Below are positions 1 to 17,342 of a stretch of DNA of 64,000 nucleotides, piece by piece. Positions within the stretch are counted from its first letter, which is position 1, and each line of letters opens with the position of its first letter. The notes beneath the pieces are model-generated. The model was not told the origin of the DNA. It searched no databases and was given only the letters and a program-made list of their open reading frames with translations. Both the position numbers and the translations under genes were made by a program. This DNA is from Sipunculus nudus (Eukaryota; Annelida; Sipuncula; Golfingiida; Sipunculidae): positions 38,150,676 to 38,214,675 of the forward strand of contig CM049311.1 of assembly GCA_026874595.1 (NCBI GenBank), given 5' to 3'.

Positions 1-147
1 CATATATATCTACATAAACATTTATTTATTTACTATACAAATAGATACAGGATATAAACATCAAAATAAATCAAGATATTTACAACAATATTTACAAGTT
101 AGCAACAATATTTACTTAAAAAATGAATCAATCTTGCTCTGCTTTGC
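1..147. other. AT-rich edge, no gene seen
   Basis: AT-rich sequence next to the 3' end of the broken transposase. It may be the 3' flank of that element, but no terminal repeat is recognisable. Confidence 0.4.
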
Positions 148-1160
148 TTATTTCAGGGTTTTCCACTTGTTTCTCTCCATCAAATCCTTTGCCTGGTCCA
201 TCAGCTTCAGCATATCTTGCATCTCAATCTGCAAAGCAAAGGCCTCCAGGGTCAGCAGGGACTGTAGAGCATCAGACAAAGCAATCTTTGGTGCTGGCTG
301 GACAGTTTCATCTTCTTCATCCTCTGGTTCATCTACATCTTCTTCTGCCTTTTCTGTGCTTTCTGTGCAGTCGATGGTAGCCTGTACAGCTTCATCAAAG
401 TTCACATACTCCTCCAATTCTGTTCCCTCCAGAAGTGGTTGCAGTGCAGCATCTAGTCATCATCTGGTATGATGGGACTGTCTGTCTTTTCTCCAATGCC
501 ACAGTGGGCAAAACATCTCCTGATATTGTCAACAGGAACACGCTGCCAATCTCTGTTGTTCCACAGAAAGAAGTCTAACAGGGTTACCTGTTTTGCCAGC
601 TCAGATGCTTGGTTTGCTTCTTCCATTTTCAGCAGGATATGGCGAAGTAAACACTTCCTGTAGTGCCACTTGAAACACTCGATGGTTCCTCCATCACAAG
701 GCTGGAGTCTGGAGGTAGTGTTTGGTGGCAGAAATACAATCTTGACATTGCTGACATCAACAGAAGGATGTGCTGGGCAGTTGTCGACTAGAAGCAGTAT
801 GTTGCATTTCTGTGTCTTCATCTTGTTGTTGATGGTGTTAATCCACTTTTTGAAGATGGTGCTGGTCTTCCACGATTTCTTGTTGTTTTTGTAAACCACT
901 GGTAGGCAGTGTAGTTTGTAGCTACGGAAACATCTAGGGTTGGCCAACTTGCCGATGACAAGTGGCTTCAGTTTCTCCCCCTAAGCAGAGCAGGCTAGAG
1001 TAACTGTTAGTTCTTGCCCTGACTGCTAGGTCACCTTTCACAAGATAGGACTTGCTTGGCAGAGTTCGATAAAACATACCCGTTTCATCTGCGTTGAAGA
1101 TATCCTTCAGCTGGTACCCCTCTAGGATTGATGGCAACCGCTTGGTCCAGTCTTGTGTTC
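148..1160 (-). pseudogene. Broken pogo/Tigger-like DDE transposase
   Basis: Read on the minus strand, three frames join into one protein. Segment 1 (about 1160-940) carries the NADETG block with the first catalytic Asp. Segment 2 (947-453) carries LLLVDNCPAH with the second Asp, and LQPCDGGTI followed by FKWHYR with the third. Segment 3 (about 455-148) is an acidic C-terminal tail. This order is that of the DDE_1 domain in Tigger, jerky and CENP-B type transposases of the Tc1/mariner superfamily. Frame changes near 934-970 and near 453-457 break it, so the locus cannot make a full transposase. The N-terminal CENPB/HTH DNA-binding part is absent. No terminal inverted repeats were identified. 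Confidence 0.85.
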
Positions 1161-1204
1161 ATAAAACTTAAAATCTGATTTCTAAGGAATGAAAGCCTCT
1201 GCCA

Positions 1205-1375
1205 TGTGAGGGGTACCTGAATCTGGATCATGTGCCAGATTCATACCAAAGTGAAACAGATTGTTCATTGGCCTGTTCCCAAAATGCCCTGAAAAATCAT
1301 GAGATTCTGTTCATGATTAGATGATTTATGTTGTGAACAAACACACAAACAGGGGCGAATGTATACCCTACTGGC
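1205..1375 (-). repeat. Dispersed repeat R9, copy 1 (inverted relative to copy 2)
   Basis: The reverse complement resembles about 60150-60350. Shared blocks are a CCTGTTTGTGTGTTTGTTCAC-like stretch, 'tttcagggcattttgg', and a 'gatcc..gattc' segment. The two copies lie in opposite orientation near the two ends of the window. Confidence 0.55.
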
Positions 1376-1609
1376 TTAGTCAAAAATATTTTGGTGAATA
1401 TATCTTATTTTTGCTTTTAAATGTTTCTTATATTTTGCATGCCTTTATATAGTTTTTACAGTTGGGATAGCTTATACGGGCCATGTCAAGGTGCTTTAAA
1501 ATAATAGTTCTTTTTACTGTACTACAGGCCTAGCAGATATAGGGTTATTTTAATATCTGGTTTACTAACCAGGGACAGTGTGAATACTGAGGATCTTTTG
1601 TTGTTCCAG

Positions 1610-8593
<6,984 letters not shown>

Positions 8594-9222
8594 GTCCTTA
8601 AGACATGCTACGTGTCCACGCTAAGTCCTCAAGACGCCATTTGCAAAGTCCTCAAACCAGATGCGTTATACTGTAAACAGGGAACAGTTTCCTAGGCATC
8701 ACTTGCATTACTTTCAGAATCTTAGCTCAGATTTTATCATAAGAAATATAGCTCACTAATTTGTAAATAAGGATATCTTGGGATGTTTTTCTGCATGTAT
8801 AGGTTAACAGGAATACAGGTATTTTGATGAGAACAGCTCTTTAACATTATATGGTGAAGTATGCTAACTGCTAACCAGAATCAGGTGTATTCATAATTAA
8901 TGCTGAAAATACTGCTTGCAGCATCTCAAGGAAATTCCACTTCTATAACATTTACAGGATTTAAAAAAAAATGAAAATAATCCTCTTATACAGTATTATA
9001 AGATTGAATATGCCTGGGAAATGTGTAAATCTCACTCATGTAGAAAACTATGATCAATGTGAGACATGCTCATAATTTTACAATCTAGTCCCATCATGAA
9101 TGTGTTTGTGTAAAATGCACATTTACATATTTATTTATGTTTTAAAGAGCCTACATAAATCATGAGAGGAATTTTATGGAAAATTTATTGTTTAAAAGTT
9201 TAATGTAATTGTAATAAATAAA
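8594..9222 (+). terminator. SDR 3' UTR with overlapping poly(A) signals
   Basis: Two overlapping AATAAA hexamers at 9213-9218 and 9217-9222 follow the stop by about 620 bp. They are the first strong poly(A) signals on this strand after the gene. The UTR is AT-rich and has no other open frame of note. Confidence 0.55.
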
Positions 9223-10408
9223 AGATATATTAAAAAAAATTGTATTTGTGGGCAGGGAAGTGTTAAAATGAAACTTTTGTCATATTTTTTACATTATATG
9301 ATACTCATTAACCAGATTTGCAGATCTGTATTGCATTATTGAATAAGATCAGATGATAGTTATTGTATCATGAGCCAAAAATCATATATTGTTAATTATA
9401 ATCTATACTTGTGAGAAAGAATCAGAGGTATATTATTAGTTTTAGGCCAAAGATTCTACATTTATTGTAGGCTAAATGAATAGACTCGGATGCACCAAGT
9501 TGAGTGTAAGATGGAAAACATGTACTCCATTACGAGACAGACTTGACAGATGTTTTGAAAGAACATAGATTGTTTAATGTTATGTTGGTTTAAAAGAAGA
9601 ACCTTGGAAGAATGAGTTTTCCCAAACCAGTCTGTGGATCAGCTACAAAGCTCCCACAAAAGAACAGAGAATGTGTACAGAGAATGTGTACTAGTGTGAT
9701 TATGAAATCGTATAATTATACATTTTATATCCACCAGTGGTATGTTTTTAGTGAACACTATATATAGTGTGTATGGCCTCCTGGCTAACAGTATTGGGCA
9801 GAAAAGAACAGGTCAGTGTTGAAAAATCTGTCCTTTAAATTATTCAAATTGGTTGATGTTATGTTGCTGAACATTTCTGTATCAATCAATGAGAACATTC
9901 TGTTATAAGATTGGTATTTTGGCTTATTTATAGCCAGATGAGTATTTTATGCACTTGTTAGAAAGACCGTTGGAATGTTGACTGGTGCCATAGACTTTTT
10001 ACTTAAATGGAAAAAGGAAACAGTCTATTTTAACATGCACCATAAGAAGCAGAGGTGTTTTAGTTTGCATGATTAAAAAGCCTGAAGAAAGGTTTTGGAA
10101 TTTAGGAAAATCCTGTCAAGAAAGCCATATTTTATTCCTGTTTAGCACTAGCCAAGACAGGAAAACTTGATTGATATTAAGCTCAGTTGGGAGGCCACAT
10201 CAAACATTAGTAAGCAATAAAATATTTACGATGCTGACTAAGAGTTTATATTCTTTCTAGGGAAAACTGATCTGTTGGCAGTAAATTTGCTTGAAGAATT
10301 CACTTCAAAGGTCAGATTTAATTACATTATATGAAGCGGATGCCTGTGGTCAATTTTATTATATATATAGAAAGTTATGCCTTTACCCCAATGGGCCATT
10401 TACTTTTT

Positions 10409-10450
<42 letters not shown>

Positions 10451-11020
10451 CAAGAGACCACCTTTCCACCAGATGCCGTTTCTACTCGATATAACCTTTT
10501 CTTGGTAAGCAATGTGGGACGATCTGGACTACAGGTCCTAACTCTCACACTTTAAAATAAAGATTTGTTACATTTCAAGGAAACACCTTCTGTTTACTTT
10601 TCCCATGCATATGCTTAAAAATATAAATTATTCTATGAAGTCCTTACCACAAAGATGCCTATGTTTATGTTAATTGCCTCGAAACAATTCTTATCTTTCA
10701 AATTTGTACGGACTACGTTACCCTCTTCACTACGTTTATACCTGGTGTATTTAGAAGCCCCGGCGTATTGTGGGTGGCACATTTTGACGGCCACAAACCC
10801 TTACCAGTCATACTCCTGTGAGACCGCGTCTGTGCAGTGTGCCAGGGGACAATTTGCTGGATGCGTCATTGGTCTCATTTAAGTTCATGATGTAAGGCGT
10901 CTGTTACCGGTAACGAATGTGCAAAAGAAGTATTTCCTTTAATGTTTTTAGATAATGCTTGTCATTCATATGAAGTGAATATTTCACTTCTCATGACGAA
11001 TGTGTCAGAAACATTCGAAG
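9223..11020. other. Gene-free AT-rich stretch with (GT)n at 10411-10449
   Basis: No supported gene. The only distinct object is a perfect (GT) microsatellite of about 39 bp at 10411-10449. The open frame over it is a by-product of the repeat. Confidence 0.6.
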
Positions 11021-11021
11021 T

Positions 11022-11760
11022 TTGACAACTGTCATCGTGTAGGTTCCATTTATTAAAATTCATTGAGCAAGATTATATAAATGTAGCTATCAGATAACAC
11101 AAACTACAGAGAAAATACACGTTAATAAAACAGTGGAAGCAAACTGTTTGGATAAACCAGAAGGGCTGGCTGAAAAAATGGGGATGTACATACAAGAAGC
11201 CAAATTAAAAAGCGGATCTTGTAGAAATTCAAACAAGCAATGAAAAAAAGATCTGAATTATATCTTGTAGCAGTAAACAAACAAAAAGAGATAATTTCGA
11301 GCTTTTTCCAAACTTGCCAGTGTGTCAAAGTCTGACAGCTGTCATCGTGGAGGTTCCATTTATTAAATTTAATTGAGCAAAACATCATTTAAATAAGAAC
11401 ACATCAATAGAGTTGCAAGGACAACAGTTCAGGTCTTGGCTAAACGTAAGAAAAATATGATGACTGATTCAAACAAAGCATTTGATTAAGATCAAAACGG
11501 ATGAGAGATCAGATGATATAAATGTAGCTTTCAGATAACACAAACTACAGAGAAAATAGACGTTAATAAAACAGTGGAAGCAAACTGTGTGGATAAACCA
11601 GAAGAGCTGGCTAAAAAAATGGGGATGTACATACAAGAAGCCAATTAAAAAGCGGATCTTGTAGAAATTCAAACAAGCAATGAAAAAAGTTCTGAATTAT
11701 ATCTTGTAGCAGTAAACAAACAAAAAGAGAGAATTTCGAGCTTTTTCCAAACTTGCAAAT
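11022..11760 (+). repeat. Two-copy tandem duplication carrying a decayed coding-like segment
   Basis: Copy 1 (about 11022-11330) and copy 2 (about 11331-11760) share a long segment with 'cagataacacaaactacagag', 'gtggaagcaaactg' and 'aatttcgagctttttccaaac'. Copy 2 has about 130 bp more between 'ttgagcaa' and 'tataaatgtag' (about 11378-11508). In one + frame both copies read ITQTTEK then VEANC.DKPE.LA.KMGMYI, and copy 2 continues after one stop as LYLVAVNKQKERISSFFQTC. This looks like old coding sequence, perhaps transposon-derived. The family is not recognised. Confidence 0.65.
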
Positions 11761-12689
11761 GTGAAATCGGAAAACGGACCCTGTAATCCGATGACGTTCC
11801 ACATAATTAAGTCAGCTGGCATTGATGATATAGACCTTGTACTTTGTTATTTTTAAGCTGTATGTGACATAGGTCTGCTTAAACCACTAAAAACGTAACA
11901 GTTAATTCCCCATAAGTTTGAATGGGGGACATAAATATGGATGAAGAGAGGACGGTACTGGGACTGGAGGACATTATTTCATCAGTGCGACAACAAAATC
12001 TCAGTGGAATGTCCATGTGAAAAAAAAATCATGTCTTGTCTGTTTGCTCCGGTAATGAAGGCCCTCTGTTTTTGAAGCCCACTGGTACCTCAAAGCAAAA
12101 GTTGTGACAACTTTGTGGAACCTCCAATAATCGCTCCAATTTTTAACATGTTGTTTTCTGCAGGTGTATTCTTAACCCCCAATTCTGGCGAAAAGTTTCG
12201 GCCCATGTCTGGCAATTGGAACAGTAGTTACTTTATAACCGAAACATTTCAGACGTTTTTCGATGAAGCTCGGGTTGACTGGTTAAGGTTTTTGAGGTTG
12301 TACTCTCAGCAGGTGCTTCGAGATCTACCCGATCCTCAAGAACAACAGCATTATTGATGTCCAATTCAATGATGCGGAACATGAAAACTTCCATATGTCA
12401 TAACAGGATAAAATTAACAAAGGCGCCCACAGTGAAAATACCTACCACGACCGACTTTATATTGAGCTACTACAGTCAAGAAAAGGCAGGGCAGACCATG
12501 CACAGCATGGCAAACCAAAGCACAACTTGGTTTGCCAGATTTCCCTTGTTGGGTGGTCGTAAATTTTCATAACAAACTGCTTGTGTAGACTGCATGACCA
12601 GCCTGCCAAATGACAGGTGGCGAATACTGTAACCTTGTATTTATGGGTTTGAACTTTCGAAGCAACGATGAACCTTTGAAATATATGAT

Positions 12690-12767
<78 letters not shown>

Positions 12768-13290
12768 TTGATTTTCAGCGAACGCACATACCCATATGCG
12801 TTTAGAGACGAAAGTTTTCGGTCTCTAGAAAAATAAGGGAATATATACTAGTAGCTGCAGCAGCTTAATTAATCTTGTAACCTCAGCCTGGCTACAGGTG
12901 TGCGTTTTTGAAGATCCCCTTTTTTTAACGCCAGTAAGCTATAAATTACAGAGGGCAATTATTTTTATTTAATCAGTTGGGAGTCGTTTTCAGAAGGCAA
13001 AGGTTTATCAAATATCAATAACTCTTATCAGTTAATTCTGGAAAACCGATGTTAAAAATACGTGGTCTACTAAATTGTTTAAGAATTTTGCATCTCCATT
13101 TTCCGCCAGAAAGACCTTGTATAGTGTTACTTTTTTGCCGTATGATAAATAATAATTCTTTTACATTTGCCTAATGCGACCATTGTTCAATTATAAAGTG
13201 CAATGAAGATCTCCAATTTTTGAAACTGTGAATTATTCCATATTACTTCAGGAGGGAAACGCACCAAAAAGATTGTTAAAAATCTCACCT
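11761..13290. other. No gene seen; (TA)n(GA)n microsatellite at 12692-12768
   Basis: An open frame at 12115-12357 (80 residues) follows a possible splice acceptor 'gttttctgcag' but has no recognisable domain and no partner exon, so it is not called. The compound TA then GA microsatellite is clear. Confidence 0.5.
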
Positions 13291-13590
13291 GCAAAATTGC
13301 CAGCAAATTGCAGAACTGCTAGACGGGGGATCTTCATCTCATGGCCGCCTGGGGCTCCCTCTACCGGATGATTAAGATAACTCCAAAGTTGCAAAATTGC
13401 CAGCAAATTGCAGAATTGCTAGACGGGGCCCTTCATCTCATTGTCGCCTTGGTCTCCCTCTAACAGAGGATTAAGAGAACTTCAAAGTTGATAAATTGGC
13501 AGCAAACTGCCTGTATGAGAGACGGTGAGGTCTTCCCTGCCGAATGGCAAAATTGCTTCCAAAGTTGCTAAATTGCTAGAAATTTTTGCA
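13291..13590 (+). repeat. Three-unit tandem repeat, period about 100 bp
   Basis: Units start at 13291, 13391 and about 13490 with GCAAAATTGCCAGCAAATTG or a variant. Each continues with 'ctagacgggg', 'cttcatctcat' and 'ctccctcta'. The third unit is diverged. Confidence 0.8.
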
Positions 13591-13839
13591 TTAGGATGCA
13601 ATATTGCTGGTTAGCTGGTTGATTAGTGGCAGTTTGCAAGAGTTGCTGACAAATTGCGAGACTGCTGGGAAAGTTGACGGGCACTGCGCAACTTTGCGAC
13701 ATAGGCAAGCTTCAAATGGGAGAAACCAACGGTTCCCAACATATATGAAGCTATCGGAGATGTATACATATGCCCTATTTCAGGCTGGTAAATATCAAAC
13801 CCCTACAGGGAAATAAAAGCAAGCACATACACTGTAAAG

Positions 13840-15415
13840 GCCTTTGTATGTGGCGCCACCAGTCTTGTGAAGGCCATCAAAGAGGCCAGTATATCAAACT
13901 TCTTTTGGGGCACTGGGCTGACCAGGCTTATGTGAGGAAGGCAGTTGGCCCGAGTGAACCAGAACGAATTGCTCATTGCAGCTACTGCACTGCGTAAACT
14001 CTTGACCTAAACCTGGCTGCACTGAGAGAACTCTTAATCTGTACCTCGCAGCACTGAATGAACTCTTGACTTGTTGCATTATCTGATACAGTTGGCAGTC
14101 TGCCAAAGCTATTTATAGATACGGACACAATCTTGGCCTGTTGGTAAATCTGTTTACACATACTGAAAGACTTTGACTAAAATTCTTTATTTCAAGCTGA
14201 CATATCCATAAGATTGTTTTATCAAAATGTTTAGAATAATAAAAGATATATAAAGTCTTTCAATGTTAAAGGTCCAATAATTCTGCCAACCATTCTTTCA
14301 GTAAACTTGAACAAAGGCCTCCTAAGAATCATTTTTGTGCGGTGTTACAGAAGTTGAAACAACACTTTTGCAGAAGAAGACTAGTGCAGTCCTCAGTTTA
14401 AAATAGGCTTACTGATGGCCACAAGACCAATTTCATGTAGCTTTCTACCAAAAATAATTTACCCAAATCTATTCTTATACAATTGAAAGAACCCAACCCG
14501 AAGAAAATTCTTGTGAAAAAATAAATAATTTAGCTTGACAGGTTCCCATAAACCATTTTTAAACTGAAAGAGGCTAAAATTATCAAGTTTATGTCTGCAA
14601 AAAAACAGGTTGATGTAAATGGCACCACAAAAACTGTAATTTCAAATACGAGTCATGTGATCAACATTTGCACAAAATTTGGTGATGCTAGCTCATGTCG
14701 ATTCTGAGATTGTTATGTTAGTATGCTTAATTTGCCAAATTACTAAGTTCACATTCCTGTAACTCCGCCAAAACTCACCAAACCCAAACCATTTGAACTA
14801 ACTTCAGAGAGCTTATCTCTGGGATTATTTTGGTGAAATATTGAACCATTTGTCTGAAGGATTTCAGAGAAGAAGATTTTCAAAGGTTTTTTTAGCTTTT
14901 TTCTCCGTGAAATCTAACTTATTGCAGATGGCGCCACAAACTATCAATCCCATAATATTTGATATGTGACAGATTTTTGCAGAAATTTTGGGGATGCTAG
15001 CTCCTGCTATTAATGAGAAATTATGGGTTAATGTACAAATGACCGATGGCCCTCGTATAAAAAAGGTTGATGCAGGTGGCGCCACGAATACCTCAAAATC
15101 ATATATGAGTCATGTGACCAGCATTTGTATAAAATTTGGTGAATATAGCTCCCGCCGTTTCTGAAATTGTAATTTTAGTATCTTTTTTTAGCAAAATGAC
15201 TTAGTTCAGCTTCCTGTAACTCAGCCAAAATTCAACGATTGGAACCATTCGAACAAACTTGAGAGAGATTGTTTCAGAGATTATTCCTGTGAAATATTGA
15301 ATAATTAGGCTGGACAGTTTCGGAGAAGAAGATTTAAATTTTTTTTCGCTTTTTCCCTATAAAATCTATTCGGGTTAACGTACAGACGACGGACTTTTGG
15401 CGTGTAACAATAGAG
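13840..15415 (+). mobile_element. R3 dispersed repeat, copy i
   Basis: In order it holds a GGCGCCACCAGTCTTGTGAA block (13851), a 'gtgaactcttgacct..tggctgcactga' minisatellite (13985-14075), 'atctgatacagttggcagtc', 'gtccaataattctgcc', 'gagtcatgtgacc..catttg', 'gatgctagctcctg' and finally 'gttaacgtacagacgacgga' (15375-15394). The same order appears at about 39070-41080 and 48990-50890. No protein is encoded. Confidence 0.7.
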
Positions 15416-15469
15416 GAGCCGAAAGCACGCATTTCACCTATGCTCCATCTCTTTCTTCCAATTTCCCTT

Positions 15470-15492
15470 AGAATTAGGATTCAAGCGACTGT
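15470..15492 (-). repeat. Single terminus resembling MITE M4 ends
   Basis: The reverse complement starts ACAGTCGCTTGAATCCTAAT, close to the ends of the two complete M4 elements at 43179-43655. No matching opposite end is seen nearby, so this is a half copy or coincidence. Confidence 0.4.
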
Positions 15493-15564
15493 GGACGAAG
15501 ACATCGATGACTCCGAAGGAATGATAGCAGTCCAGAGTTTGATGTGTCCACACACTGGACAGGT

Positions 15565-15870
15565 TACAACGGTTACCGTACATTCCAGCAGGACGACTTC
15601 AGAATGGACGATATTCTGAATGGACGATATTCTGAATGGACTACAATATAACTTAATATGTAATAAGGAGTTAAAAGGGGTGTAATTGATACAGTGATAA
15701 ATAGAAAAATAACCCTAACCTAACCTACAGTAGTAATCACCCAATTACCCCCCCCCCCCCCCCCCTTAACTCCTTATTTAATACGTATTAAGTTATATTG
15801 TCGCCAATTCAGAAAGTCGTCCAATGGGAATGTCGTCCATTCCAACGTCTTCCAGCTGAAATTACACCGT
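15565..15870. mobile_element. Foldback element with long inverted arms
   Basis: The left arm (about 15565-15690) and right arm (about 15745-15870) are imperfect reverse complements. Paired blocks include ACAATATAACTTAATA with its complement, 'ggagttaa' with 'ttaactcc', and 'ggacgatattctgaa' with 'ttcagaaagtcgtcc'. The spacer holds 'aaccctaacctaacc', and an 18-C run (15748-15765) begins the right arm. No open frame is present. Confidence 0.75.
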
Positions 15871-15980
15871 TACAGCAGCTGCTAGGTCGGGTCTCCCCCT
15901 CTTTATACCATATAATATATATGATTCATGTAATCTTCGACCTTTTAACTAGAAAAAGATATATATTTTCTTAAAAATTG

Positions 15981-15986
15981 TTTATT
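15981..15986 (-). terminator. Poly(A) signal for the receptor-like gene
   Basis: TTTATT on the + strand reads AATAAA on the minus strand. It lies 85 bp beyond the stop codon of the seven-transmembrane gene at 16072-17037. Confidence 0.5.
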
Positions 15987-16071
15987 AAAATATAACATAA
16001 ATAGTAAATATATTATAGGCAAGAATAATCAGAAGCTTACATCTGCATGCATTTCTGTAAATTTTATACGC

Positions 16072-17037
16072 TCATGTTTGAGTCAGCAGTAGCTCTCCGT
16101 ATATAAACTGATAAACGTAGATGTTCGAGACAGTGTCCAGGCTCCCCATCAACAAAAGCATAAACGGTGTGGCACCAGAATCCATGTTTTTTCGGCTCGT
16201 CACTGCTGCAAGTATAATAAATATTGGCATGGCATGTATAAACAATGTAGTCATATCAGCAGCAACGTCATCGGTCGAATCTGTGCCGCCTGATCGTTGA
16301 CGCTCAGCGTTCCTGAAGAGTGTCCGGAAGTGACGCAACACCATGTGCACAATGGACGCAAGAATAGACCACAGACAAGAACCATACACTGTAAAAACTC
16401 CAGCTGGTAGTCGGGATTTCCACACAGGAACGCAGAGTTCCTGGCCAACCTGGTATGACTCAGGCATTAAATGTTCTCCGGTGAAAAGCAATGGCAACAA
16501 AATGCATAATACTGTAAAAATTATAAAGGTGATCAACGTCCGCGTTTTCCATCTTATTCTGCTGTTAATAATCGATTCCTGGCACCAGGTCCTCGCTATA
16601 TACCTCCTAATTTTGTGGCGTAGCACGCTTAAAATCGTAGATGTAACTATCAGCAGAACTGGGAAATAAAAATGACTGGTGTTGAGTGTAGTACACATCA
16701 AACCAAGTGGTTTTGCACGATCAGAGACCAGTGGGGCTAAACTGAGAGAAGCAGAAATGACGCCAATGCTGACGTCAATTATTCCGCTTTGTAATATCAT
16801 GCGGGTGCGAGACTTCCGGCGGGACCTGTCCTGCCAAGCAATTAAAATAATAATAAGTGCATTTCCCAGCAGTATTGTAGCCAGTGTAGATTTAATAACC
16901 AACAGGATATGGTCCACGGTAATGATAGCTGTTTTCCCGTCGATACGAGCAGGGATCCGGTTAAACTCTTCTGTTGTGACCGTTTCCATAACTGTCTGCC
17001 CAGCCAGAACGGTGTCGTTCTTCGACTTGTGTAACAT
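16072..17037 (-). CDS. Seven-transmembrane receptor-like protein (class A GPCR-like), 321 aa
   Basis: One uninterrupted frame with about seven hydrophobic segments: roughly residues 43-67, 80-104, 112-138, 166-187, 211-234, 262-281 and 289-313. Class A marks are visible. TM1 has LGNAL with an Asn50-like residue, and TM2 has Asp88. Cys115 before TM3 can pair with Cys202 in the second extracellular loop. TM7 has N305-I-Y-V-Y309, a form of NPxxY with Pro replaced. The DRY motif is absent; SVLRHKIRRY stands in its place. Asn7-Asp-Thr is a possible N-glycan site. The third cytoplasmic loop is short and the C-tail almost missing. On the minus strand a strong acceptor (TTTCTCATTTCTATAG) directly precedes the ATG, so an upstream exon is likely. 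The ligand is unknown. It could be an orphan chemoreceptor-like or peptide receptor. Confidence 0.75.
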   Translation of the reverse strand: MLHKSKNDTVLAGQTVMETVTTEEFNRIPARIDGKTAIITVDHILLVIKSTLATILLGNALIIILIAWQDRSRRKSRTRMILQSGIIDVSIGVISASLSLAPLVSDRAKPLGLMCTTLNTSHFYFPVLLIVTSTILSVLRHKIRRYIARTWCQESIINSRIRWKTRTLITFIIFTVLCILLPLLFTGEHLMPESYQVGQELCVPVWKSRLPAGVFTVYGSCLWSILASIVHMVLRHFRTLFRNAERQRSGGTDSTDDVAADMTTLFIHAMPIFIILAAVTSRKNMDSGATPFMLLLMGSLDTVSNIYVYQFIYGELLLTQT

Positions 17038-17055
17038 CTATAGAAATGAGAAAAA
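17038..17055 (-). promoter_or_regulatory. Splice acceptor abutting the receptor start codon
   Basis: On the minus strand a T/C-rich tract ends in CTATAG at 17038, directly followed by the ATG. This suggests that the coding exon begins at the ATG, with a 5' UTR exon, or coding sequence, farther right. Confidence 0.5.
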
Positions 17056-17342
17056 AACAACATAATGTGTATTTTAACTATAGCATCCATTTAGCATACG
17101 AAATATTGGTCAAGAAACTTGGCTTGGGATCTGCAAGCTTGTTGGTCTAACAAATTTTTTACCAATGGGATGTCGGACTTAAGGCTTTACAGTTATTTAT
17201 AATATACAAGAGGTATTGAGGTTTTCCGTTCGTCCTTCACATTCTCGCGCGCATTATCCTCTTAACAGGGATATTGTAGGTTTTTTATACGTCCGTCTAT
17301 GACGGGACGTAGGCCTTTTATGGTATACCCAGGGTCCATCCG

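Noticed and set aside
12115-12357. 80-residue frame after a possible splice acceptor
   Set aside because: No recognisable domain, no donor or partner exon, and no poly(A) context; not enough to call a gene.
15710-15726. CCCTAA-like telomeric sequence
   Set aside because: Only about two to three degenerate units in the spacer of a foldback element; no array.
16679-17065. 128-residue plus-strand frame opposite the receptor gene
   Set aside because: Antisense shadow of the minus-strand seven-transmembrane frame, with no features of its own.
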